From JBBQVS01 sp964250805 (GTDB lineage: Bacteria; Chloroflexota; Ktedonobacteria; Ktedonobacterales; Ktedonobacteraceae), in NCBI GenBank assembly GCA_964250805.1, contig CAXUHG010000128.1:1-15705 (forward strand): 15,705 nucleotides of DNA. Reading direction: 5' to 3'. How positions within the stretch are numbered: position 1 is the first letter of the stretch; every line of letters starts with the position of its first letter. A program made the translations under genes and the position numbers. Shown piece after piece: positions 5,871 to 12,272 of the stretch. The notes beneath the pieces are model-generated. The model was not told where the DNA came from. It searched no databases and saw only the letters and a program-made list of their open reading frames with translations.

Positions 5871-6419
5871 TCATTCCCACCCCAACGCGAACACCACATA
5901 CTCCGTATCCAAATCGGGCCGTCGCATAAGTCCAGCATGCTCGGCAACTCGCATAGAAGCAACGTTCCCAGGTCTCACACGAGCCAATACAGGGTAATGC
6001 GGCAAATATTTTCGTGCGAGTGTCACTGCCATCAATGCCATTTCAGTCGCATAACCATGTCCCCATGCCGAGGGCGTAAAACGATAGTACAGGTTTAGCA
6101 TGTTACGCTCATTCCACTCAAAGTGCCTTAATCCACCAAAGCCTATGATTTCGTTTATGGATGGTAGTACTACCGCCCAGTAACCATAACCATCATCTTG
6201 CCATTGCTGTAACCAGGTGCGCAACATCTTTTCGCTTGTTGCTAAATCGGGATCAGGACCATGTGAAGCGTATTTGTGAGTCGCGGGATCGCCGTGTATA
6301 GCAAACGTTGCTGCGGCGTCTTCTGCTATAGGGCGACGCAAAAGAAGACGTTCGGTATGTATTTCGCCAAAGAGAGATGCTAGTTGTGCTGGTGAAAGAT
6401 TGCCGTGTTCGTTTGCCAT
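5871..6419 (-). CDS. GNAT family N-acetyltransferase, RimJ/RimL-like
   Basis: This 182-residue cytoplasmic enzyme should transfer an acetyl group from acetyl-CoA to an amine. An N-terminal leader (1-20) precedes TERLLLRRPIAEDA (22-35), the opening strand of the Acetyltransf_3 fold. The middle has GYWAVVLPSINEIIGFGGLR (79-98). Motif A is WGHGYATEM (119-127), the acetyl-CoA pyrophosphate loop, followed by GNVASMRVAEHAGL (151-164) with the conserved Asn152 and Ser155. Length and motif order fit the RimJ/RimL type, where substrates range from ribosomal protein N-termini to antibiotics, so the substrate is not assigned. The ATG has AAGGA seven bases upstream. It lies 30 nt downstream of the esterase gene on the same strand and is probably co-transcribed. 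Confidence 0.88.
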   Translation of the reverse strand: MANEHGNLSPAQLASLFGEIHTERLLLRRPIAEDAAATFAIHGDPATHKYASHGPDPDLATSEKMLRTWLQQWQDDGYGYWAVVLPSINEIIGFGGLRHFEWNERNMLNLYYRFTPSAWGHGYATEMALMAVTLARKYLPHYPVLARVRPGNVASMRVAEHAGLMRRPDLDTEYVVFALGWE

Positions 6420-6449
6420 ATCGACATCCTTATCCTACCTCACATGTGC

Positions 6450-7916
6450 TTATGCGATAATGTCTACTCGATCTGGAACAACATTCGCGGCAGTACTATT
6501 TGCGTTCTCTGTTCCGGTGACACGTAACTTAAACGTGTGGTTTCCTGGTGATACTACAGGACTGGTCCACAACAAAACGTTGCCGCTACGATTTGCGTTA
6601 TAAAAATCAATACTACTCTCAGGACCAGCGTCAAGCGAGACCGCTCCAATGCCGTGATAAGGAGAGACTACACCATAAAACTTTATTTGCGTACCAGAGA
6701 AGGTAACAGTGACATAATCATCAGTTGTAGTATTCCAACTATTACTCTGATTGTAGAGTTCTGATCCGCAATTAGTACAATGTTGCCAACCGTTACCAAC
6801 ATAGTTGAACTGGTTAAGACCGTTACCTTGAACACTATCATCTACGGTTTGCGTGTTGCCTGCGAGGTAAGACGAGAGAATTGGAGCTAACCGATTTGCA
6901 ATTTTGATGTGACCAGCATCACTAGGATGAACACTATCATTGAGATCGGAAGAAGTAACCCAACCAGTTGTGTCAATATAGTGTACATTGGCATCCCCAG
7001 CATTGTTCACAGCATTCACAGCATTCTGCGTTGGAACGACTTTCAGAGCAGAGAAAGTTTCTAACACAAATATTTGTGCGTTAGGATATTTTGCTCGGAT
7101 GCCCTGTAGAAACGCAATATACGCATTTTGGAAAGTAGTATCATCAACTTGTAGCGCATTATCGTTAGTACCCAAATTGATCACAACAGCATTCGGCTGG
7201 TAACGGGAAAAATCCCAGTCCGGGGAATTGGGATAACCTACCGGTTGCAGCTTGAAGAACTGGCGACTCATGCCAATGCTAGAGCCGGGTACATTACACT
7301 GCAAATTGTCAACCAGACAAATGCCAGAATAAGCAATTTGTGTATGTTCGCTGTGCAAGAGTTCCCCTGTGAGCCAGGCATAGTCCGAGAGTGCCCATTT
7401 GGAATCTGTATATCCAGCAGTAATAGAGTCACCGACAAACTCAATGAGATTCGATGATGTGTTGGGTGCAAAGGTTGTTGCACCGGAGTCAAGCGTCAAA
7501 CCCTGGAAATGAAGCTCATTCCATTCTGCACGCGTTGCTACTCTAAGAGTATGGTTTCCTCCTGCAAGCACTGTTGGAGCGAGATTTACAAGACCACTTA
7601 CATTTGAGTAGTAGACATCATCACCACCATCGATGGAGACGTAGATATCTACTGGTGCCCCCAGATGAATCTGTACACTTGTTCCAGTAAAACCTACCTT
7701 AAAATAAGCTCCTCCCCAATAACTCGTATAAACAGTGCTAGAACTGGTATCCCACCGCCCGAAGTAACGAATGTTTGTATCCGTAGGCGAAATATCGCCA
7801 CTGGCTGCGTGAGCCTTCTCAAGAGGAGATTTTACGACAAAAAAGCCTGTTCCTACAAGTAGAATAAGGGCAATCAATACCAACCAAGGAGATTTCTTCA
7901 AAATTTGGATAGACAT
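6450..7916 (-). CDS. Secreted SGNH/GDSL hydrolase, carbohydrate-esterase-2-like, with C-terminal accessory domain
   Basis: This 488-residue exported enzyme probably removes acyl groups from polysaccharide. A signal peptide (1-37: KK, a hydrophobic stretch at 11-28, then AHA before a likely cleavage near 37/38) is followed by a beta-rich N-terminal domain (45-145) opening with YFGRWD, as in CE2 esterases. The SGNH domain (155-350) has the nucleophile motif GDSIT (162-166, Ser164), the GTND block (249-252) and DSVHPSDAGH (327-336) with the probable catalytic Asp327 and His330. Residues 360-488 form a second beta-rich module with a CTNC pair (380, 383), likely a carbohydrate-binding or cell-surface domain. 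The signal peptide segment could alternatively act as a membrane anchor. The ATG has AGGAG nine bases upstream. It has its own promoter (7984-8012) and a structured leader, and the GNAT gene follows. Confidence 0.86.
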   Translation of the reverse strand: MSIQILKKSPWLVLIALILLVGTGFFVVKSPLEKAHAASGDISPTDTNIRYFGRWDTSSSTVYTSYWGGAYFKVGFTGTSVQIHLGAPVDIYVSIDGGDDVYYSNVSGLVNLAPTVLAGGNHTLRVATRAEWNELHFQGLTLDSGATTFAPNTSSNLIEFVGDSITAGYTDSKWALSDYAWLTGELLHSEHTQIAYSGICLVDNLQCNVPGSSIGMSRQFFKLQPVGYPNSPDWDFSRYQPNAVVINLGTNDNALQVDDTTFQNAYIAFLQGIRAKYPNAQIFVLETFSALKVVPTQNAVNAVNNAGDANVHYIDTTGWVTSSDLNDSVHPSDAGHIKIANRLAPILSSYLAGNTQTVDDSVQGNGLNQFNYVGNGWQHCTNCGSELYNQSNSWNTTTDDYVTVTFSGTQIKFYGVVSPYHGIGAVSLDAGPESSIDFYNANRSGNVLLWTSPVVSPGNHTFKLRVTGTENANSTAANVVPDRVDIIA

Positions 7917-7935
7917 TGTTTATAACTCCTAACAA

Positions 7936-7978
7936 TAGTCCGAAAAAACTTGATAGCGATTTGTTGCTATCTGGACTA
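7936..7978 (-). promoter_or_regulatory. Nested hairpin in the esterase mRNA leader
   Basis: On the minus strand an outer pair TAGTCC/GGACTA (7973-7978 with 7936-7941) encloses an inner stem GATAGC/GCTATC (7966-7971 with 7952-7957). A six-T run follows the inner stem. The leader would start at or near the outer arm and reach the ribosome-binding site directly after it. It may be a 5' stabilising stem, or a weak attenuator in which the outer pairing competes with the inner hairpin plus T-run. Confidence 0.35.
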
Positions 7979-7983
7979 CCCCA

Positions 7984-8012
7984 ATAATAGGTATTAATTT
8001 GTTTAATGTCAA
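7984..8012 (-). promoter_or_regulatory. Sigma70-type promoter of the secreted esterase
   Basis: On the minus strand a perfect TTGACA (8007-8012) is followed after exactly 17 bp by TATTAT (7984-7989), 68 nt upstream of the ATG. This is the best-matching promoter in the window. Predicted transcription would start around 7975-7978, at the base of the nested hairpin. Confidence 0.65.
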
Positions 8013-8200
8013 CCAAACAAGAATATAATCTGTATCAACGTGCATCAATTCATCTCAAATAGGACCGTTTGTGCTTAATTTTTGATAAAATCTTACCTTA
8101 TTACTTGTATTGAGAATACTCAAAAGTACTGGGGTACTCCAGAAGGTTGCGATATGAATAATAAGAATAGGAAATTTTCAGCCTATTTTTCGCCCTACCT
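8013..8200. other. Intergenic stretch downstream of rlmB
   Basis: No gene is supported in this AT-rich spacer. Two small stem-loops stand close together: TTGAG/CTCAA (8109-8122) and AGTAC/GTACT (8125-8138). They follow the rlmB stop on the minus strand and could belong to its transcript end, but stems of five pairs without a T-run are weak evidence for a terminator. Confidence 0.25.
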
Positions 8201-8944
8201 CTATTTTGCACTCTCACGCTGCCGCAACGCCTCGTACAAGGCGATACTACCTGCAACGGCGGCATTGAGCGAATTGATTTGACCGTGCATGGGTAGCTTT
8301 ACGAGTAAATCGCAATGTTCGCGTACAAGGCGACTCAGCCCCTTGCCCTCGTTGCCGACGACGATTGCCAGTGGTCCTGTGAGATTAGCTTTGTCATAGA
8401 ACGTTTTCGCCTCACCTGCTAGCCCGACGACCCATACATTTTCGCGCTTGAGTTCGTCAATTACACGCGTCAAATTGGCCTCTTGCGCGATAAGGAGATG
8501 CTCTGTGGCACCCGCCGATGTTTTGACGACGGTGGCGTTGACCTCGGCTGCGCGATGCTCCGGTAGCACAATGCCATGCACCCCTGCCGCCTCCGCCGTT
8601 CGCATCAGTGAGCCGAGGTTGTTCACATCCTGAATGGCATCGAGAATCAGCAGAAATGGTGCCTCCTGCTTGCGAGCAGCATAGGCGAGGATATCAGAGA
8701 CATTTACATATTTGCGCTCCTCGACCTGTGCCATACTTCCCTGATGCACGGCTCCACGACTCAACTGGTCGAGCCGCGAACGTGGCACCACCTCAATCGG
8801 AACATGCTGCCGCTCGGCCTCTTGCACAATCGCGGCAACGGCAGGAGCATCACGCTGCCCCTCAGCCAAAAGCAAACGTTTGACGCGCCGCCCCGAATGC
8901 AATGTTTCTAAAACAGGATTGCGTCCCCAAATATATTCAGGCAT
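8201..8944 (-). CDS. rlmB: 23S rRNA (guanosine-2'-O-)-methyltransferase, RlmB/TrmH family (SpoU)
   Basis: This 247-residue enzyme should methylate a ribose 2'-OH in 23S rRNA (position Gm2251 in E. coli numbering) using S-adenosylmethionine. The N-terminal substrate-binding domain opens with YIWGRNPVLETL (4-15). The SPOUT catalytic domain follows, with motif 1 DVNNLGSLMRTAEAAG (106-121), motif 2 IVVGNEGKGLS (194-204) and motif 3 LPMHGQINSLNAAVAGSIAL (217-236), which forms the trefoil-knot cofactor site. Length equals the usual RlmB length. GAGAG stands five bases before the ATG (8942-8944). It is separated from the restriction gene upstream by 127 bp without a strong promoter match. An SpoU paralogue modifying another rRNA or tRNA site is possible, but the N-terminal domain favours RlmB. 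Confidence 0.88.
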   Translation of the reverse strand: MPEYIWGRNPVLETLHSGRRVKRLLLAEGQRDAPAVAAIVQEAERQHVPIEVVPRSRLDQLSRGAVHQGSMAQVEERKYVNVSDILAYAARKQEAPFLLILDAIQDVNNLGSLMRTAEAAGVHGIVLPEHRAAEVNATVVKTSAGATEHLLIAQEANLTRVIDELKRENVWVVGLAGEAKTFYDKANLTGPLAIVVGNEGKGLSRLVREHCDLLVKLPMHGQINSLNAAVAGSIALYEALRQRESAK

Positions 8945-9071
8945 GAAATCTCTCTTGTCATATACTATATAGGTTTCACTAAGTAAAAATATAGCTCTAC
9001 TTTGTCTTGTCAGAAGTTAATTAACAAAATGTTCTTTTGTCTTACATTAAATATTATGTGTTCTTATTTTC

Positions 9072-9947
9072 CTAAATTTTGGGTACTAGTTGGTGAATTT
9101 GTAGAAACTCGATGACTCTCGCTTTACTCTGATAATCTGCTTGTATAAAGTCGCCATTAACGTGACGGACTTCAACTTCGTACCTCTCAAAAACCTCTAC
9201 AGAGTGAGTCTCATCATAAGACTCTATGAATACAATCGCCTCTTCAATTGTCTTCGCATTGAAGATAGTTCCATGAAGCGGAAGTACGCGAACAAGTTCA
9301 ATTTGTCGAGTAATAGCATTTTTCAGTGTATTTACGAAGATAGCAACTTCTTTATTGTGAATATCAACTAGTTTACGCGCCACACTTAGTTGTTGTTCTT
9401 CTGATAAGGCTTCCCATGCCACTACTTTATCAGCAAACTCGCTATCAGGTGTGCCTTCTTCGGATGATGCATCTATATTTACTGTCTCGAAAGCACGAAC
9501 GACATTATCGTAAGGGAAGTATAAAACTGTAAAGCCTTTTGATTTCAACTGATCTAAAGCCTTTTTTGTAAATTCTCCAGCTAGAATAGCTCCACAAAAT
9601 GGCCCGTAATTTTTGTAAGCTTCTACAAGAGGCATGACAGCACTTTCAATCTCTTGCACTTTATTTTTTGAATGCTTTGTAAATCTGCGCCAAGCAGTCT
9701 CTATAAATGCCGCAGGCGTACCCTGTCTCGTAGGGCTACCACTTTTTTCTAGTACAAAATCTAAGTCATGTGTGTTACCCTTTAGGTCTATCCAACTCAC
9801 CTTTAGGCCCTTTCTTATTGGACGTGCCCCTTGCCTGTCAAGATATAGACCATACTCTTGAGCGAATTTTTGTAAGATCGGTTCAACTGCTTTTTCCAGA
9901 GCATAACCTATTATTTGACCAAATCTATGCGATGGAGATTCTGCCAT
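9072..9947 (-). CDS. Probable type II restriction endonuclease (PD-(D/E)XK-like)
   Basis: This 291-residue soluble protein is encoded 3 nt after the DNA methyltransferase stop, the classic position for a partner endonuclease. Residues 51-63 (SWIDLKGNTHDLD) followed by AAFIETAWRRFTKHSKNK (79-96) look like a PD-(D/E)XK core: acidic Asp61/Asp63, then Glu83 on the next strand. The expected lysine two residues after the glutamate is replaced by Ala85, so Arg87, Arg88 or Lys91 might take its place. A helical region (98-131) and a beta segment GFTVLYFPYDNVV (138-150) follow. The ATG has GAGGGA six bases upstream, overlapping the methyltransferase end. Its base composition is AT-rich compared with the flanking ABC genes, which suggests horizontal gain. 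The endonuclease role rests mainly on context plus this motif. Confidence 0.65.
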   Translation of the reverse strand: MAESPSHRFGQIIGYALEKAVEPILQKFAQEYGLYLDRQGARPIRKGLKVSWIDLKGNTHDLDFVLEKSGSPTRQGTPAAFIETAWRRFTKHSKNKVQEIESAVMPLVEAYKNYGPFCGAILAGEFTKKALDQLKSKGFTVLYFPYDNVVRAFETVNIDASSEEGTPDSEFADKVVAWEALSEEQQLSVARKLVDIHNKEVAIFVNTLKNAITRQIELVRVLPLHGTIFNAKTIEEAIVFIESYDETHSVEVFERYEVEVRHVNGDFIQADYQSKARVIEFLQIHQLVPKI

Positions 9948-9950
9948 TTC

Positions 9951-11255
9951 TTATCCCTCAATCCAAAGACGACCTTCATGAAGGGGAACCGTGTGCTTAC
10001 GATTCTTCCACTTCACATTTCTATCCCTCGTTTTTTCAAAAGTGTATGAGTTAAAACCAGCAGAGATTGCTAATTCTCCTAACCATCTATCTACAGGAAC
10101 GTGTATACCATAAGGCGCAGAGTCACCTATTACAAAACAAACTAGTGAATCATTGCTTGTAACACGTCTTAACGCCACCCAAACTTTTGCCATATCATTA
10201 AAATACGTTGCTATCATTGTATGATATTGTTTTTTACCACCGTGACTCTCTCTCTCGATCTCTAGTTGCTTGCATACCTCCGTAAGTTCTTGTCGAATAG
10301 GATAGAGAAGTGGATCAGCGACAATGTTGTAAGTCTCCTTGCTCAATTTACCCACATGTTGAGTACATGAGCGTATTAAGTATTTGCGAACCGTGTCTTG
10401 AAGATTTCCCCACCCCTGAATTTCACCAAAAAAGGTCATTTCAAGTCGGGTAGCATCAGCGTAATCGTAGTTGTTAGCATAAGGCGGTGATGTTATTATA
10501 AGGTTAGCCCAGCCTTGCGGAACGTCGTCACATTCCCTTGCATCAGCCCGATGAATTAATGAACTTGGCTTAGGAGTTTGGCTACGCATTTTATTCATAT
10601 CATCACTTATTAAACGTATCCTAGACTCAAAAGCATCAAATGGATCAACTGGCTTAAGCTTCGTCTTGTTGGGTAAAACATATTGCCATTGAGCTGTTCC
10701 CACAGGAGAACATTGCCTTAAAATAGATGCTAACGTTAGCCACGCTAGTTCGGAAAGAGGAGAACCGTCTGCCAAAGCATACCAACTTCTTCGTAACGCT
10801 TCTAGACGAACTAAGATTTCAGGCGGAAAACAACTTTTAATTAGTTTTGGAACTTCATACTCGTCTATATTTAAAGTTTTTGCCCGTTCTAAGACAAATA
10901 AGGCATAGCGACCAAACTCTTCGGGATTTTCTTGCCATTGAAGTTTTGCTTTAGCAACACGAGCAACAAATGGATGTGCTTCTATTCCTATGGCTTCAGT
11001 ACCACAAAGCTCGCTTTCGATAAGAACTGTGCCTGACCCACTAAAAGGATCAAGAATTTTAGTTCTTCCCTTATATTTCTCTCGCTCTATCAGTTGATGT
11101 ACCCAATCTGCAGAGAAACCAGCGGAATAGCGAAACCAGCGGTGAACTGGGAGCGACATGTTACTAGAGAAAGTAGAACTAGTATCTTTTTGATGAATTT
11201 TCTCATCCTCGAAAAGAGGAAGATTCACCTGAACCATTTTTTTATTTTGTACCAC
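9951..11255 (-). CDS. DNA methyltransferase (N4-cytosine or N6-adenine) of a type II R-M system
   Basis: This 434-residue enzyme should methylate an exocyclic amino group in DNA. Motif order is X (HRWFRYSAGFSADWV, 38-52), then motif I DPFSGSGTVLIE (69-80) for SAM binding, then about 180 residues, then motif IV TSPPYANNYDYAD (255-267), the catalytic site. A later block SLVCFVIGDSAPYG (370-383) resembles motifs VI-VIII. The long stretch between I and IV could hold the target-recognition domain, as in alpha-type enzymes. SPPY is commoner in N4-cytosine enzymes, but specificity cannot be read. The start chosen is GTG (11253-11255), with GGGAG five bases upstream; ATG 11235-11237 is the alternative and lacks a good site. 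A TATAAT box stands at 11281-11286. It is co-transcribed with the endonuclease downstream. Confidence 0.85.
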   Translation of the reverse strand: MVQNKKMVQVNLPLFEDEKIHQKDTSSTFSSNMSLPVHRWFRYSAGFSADWVHQLIEREKYKGRTKILDPFSGSGTVLIESELCGTEAIGIEAHPFVARVAKAKLQWQENPEEFGRYALFVLERAKTLNIDEYEVPKLIKSCFPPEILVRLEALRRSWYALADGSPLSELAWLTLASILRQCSPVGTAQWQYVLPNKTKLKPVDPFDAFESRIRLISDDMNKMRSQTPKPSSLIHRADARECDDVPQGWANLIITSPPYANNYDYADATRLEMTFFGEIQGWGNLQDTVRKYLIRSCTQHVGKLSKETYNIVADPLLYPIRQELTEVCKQLEIERESHGGKKQYHTMIATYFNDMAKVWVALRRVTSNDSLVCFVIGDSAPYGIHVPVDRWLGELAISAGFNSYTFEKTRDRNVKWKNRKHTVPLHEGRLWIEG

Positions 11256-11280
11256 TACAACTCCCGCCAATTTTATTTAG

Positions 11281-11286
11281 ATTATA
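11281..11286 (-). promoter_or_regulatory. -10 box of the R-M operon
   Basis: A perfect TATAAT on the minus strand lies 25 nt upstream of the GTG start of the methyltransferase. No convincing -35 hexamer appears at 16-18 bp, so the assignment is tentative. Confidence 0.35.
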
Positions 11287-11335
11287 ACTTAGTTGTACGT
11301 ATTAAGCTAGTACTATGTAAGAGTCTTATTATTGC

Positions 11336-11364
11336 TTGTCTCAATATCTTCAACGGGCTATACT
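11336..11364 (+). promoter_or_regulatory. Sigma70-type promoter ahead of the PfpI/DJ-1 gene
   Basis: TTGTCT (11336-11341) and TATACT (11359-11364) have the ideal 17-bp spacing and point towards the gene at 11546. The leader would be about 175 nt and holds no recognisable ORF. The long leader leaves room for another, closer promoter that I did not find. Confidence 0.4.
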
Positions 11365-11545
11365 CAGGTGAAATAGGTATAAACCTGCTGCCTTCAAAAC
11401 ACGTAATATCTATGGTGGTGATCGCATGCTGGAACGCGTTTAATGTCAAAGCTGAGTCACCAAGACACAAAGCAGATTCGTGTACATCCTAGTAAAACAA
11501 TAGTATGAAAAACACCTTGACCGATAGAGAAGAAAGGACTTCCTC

Positions 11546-12106
11546 ATGCAAGGGAATAACAGCTTAAACGGTGTGCGCGTTGCGATTGTCGTGTTTGACA
11601 ACTTTGAGCAGATCGAGATGACTTCACCACGACAGGCTCTCGAACAAGCAGGAGCGACGATTACCTTTATCGCCTCAAAACCGCAGGTGACGGGTAGAAA
11701 CCATGATGTGGAGCAAGCCGATACCTTCAAGGCGGACATGACGCTCGATCAGGCGAACCCGATGGATTTTGACGCCCTCATGCTCCCCGGCGGCTCGGTC
11801 AATGCAGACCACTTACGTATGGAGCCAAAGGCCCAGAGCTTCGTGAAGCAGTTCGATAGCGTGGGCAAGCCAATGGCGGTCATCTGTCACGCGCCGTGGC
11901 TCCTCGTCTCATCGGATATCGTAAAGGGTCGCACGCTCACAAGCTATCCAAGCATACAGGTTGATATCCGCAACGCGGGTGGCAACTGGGTCGATCAGCA
12001 AATGGTACGCGACCGTAACCTTGTGACAAGTCGTAGCCCACAGGACCTCGACGCCTTCAATCCCGCAATGGTCTCTCTATTTGCGGAAAGCAAGGTAACT
12101 CGCTAG
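11546..12106 (+). CDS. PfpI/DJ-1 superfamily protein (type 1 glutamine amidotransferase-like)
   Basis: This 186-residue cytoplasmic protein belongs to the PfpI/YhbO branch of the DJ-1 superfamily, linked to stress protection and reported as protease, deglycase or glyoxalase. The N-terminal strand VRVAIVVFDNFEQIEM (10-25) carries the conserved acidic residue of the active site (Glu21 or Glu24). FDALMLPGGS (75-84) is the conserved PGG turn. The nucleophile elbow AVICHAPWLL (111-120) has catalytic Cys114 followed by His115, and LTSYPSIQVDIRNAGGNWVD (131-150) is typical of PfpI members. The ATG has AAAGGA seven bases upstream. It is a single gene, divergent from the R-M operon and convergent with the ABC exporter, and its stop is next to the inverted-repeat arm at 12108. 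Confidence 0.88.
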   Translation: MQGNNSLNGVRVAIVVFDNFEQIEMTSPRQALEQAGATITFIASKPQVTGRNHDVEQADTFKADMTLDQANPMDFDALMLPGGSVNADHLRMEPKAQSFVKQFDSVGKPMAVICHAPWLLVSSDIVKGRTLTSYPSIQVDIRNAGGNWVDQQMVRDRNLVTSRSPQDLDAFNPAMVSLFAESKVTR

Positions 12107-12107
12107 C

Positions 12108-12272
12108 AGAAAAATAAGAAAGTGTTTTTTGGGGGGGGGGGGGGGGGGGCGGGGCGGCACCCAAAGGTTTTTTGTTTTGATAAAAANNNNNNNNNNCCCC
12201 TACCAAAAAAAAAAACACCTTTTTTGCCCCGCCCTCCCCCCACCCCCCCCACAAACACTTTCTTATTTTTCT
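12108..12272. terminator. 20-bp perfect inverted-repeat arms around a scaffold gap (bidirectional terminator)
   Basis: AGAAAAATAAGAAAGTGTTT (12108-12127) is the exact reverse complement of 12253-12272. The left arm starts one base after the PfpI/DJ-1 stop codon, and the right arm contains the TAA stop of the ABC exporter. Each arm is A-rich when read inward, so each transcript would end in a T-rich tract, as in a bidirectional intrinsic terminator. The GC-rich core expected inside is replaced by poly-G/poly-C and N. Confidence 0.6.
12128..12252. other. Assembly gap (N at 12187-12196) with poly-G/poly-C artefact
   Basis: Nineteen G (12131-12149) face right, and C-rich sequence (12227-12250) faces left, around ten N. 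Read inward, both sides show a G-run, then GCGGGGC, then an A-run, GGT and a T-run. They therefore look like noisy copies of the same sequence seen from opposite strands, which fits a palindrome that sequencing could not cross. No coding potential should be assigned. Confidence 0.7.

Noticed and set aside
9024..9040. ACAAAA/TTTTGT stem after the restriction gene as a terminator
   Set aside because: The six A-T pairs form a very weak stem and no GC core is present.
11256..11270. TTG start five codons upstream for the DNA methyltransferase
   Set aside because: The Shine-Dalgarno GGGAG lies inside this stretch and fits the GTG at 11253-11255.
11094..11492. 132-codon plus-strand ORF spanning the methyltransferase start and the spacer
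   Set aside because: It is partly antisense to the conserved methyltransferase N-terminus, has no ribosome-binding site and no family resemblance.
12131..12149. G19 tract as a G-quadruplex or phase-variable homopolymer
   Set aside because: It faces an N gap with a mirrored C-tract and lies between inverted arms; a base-calling artefact is the simpler reading.
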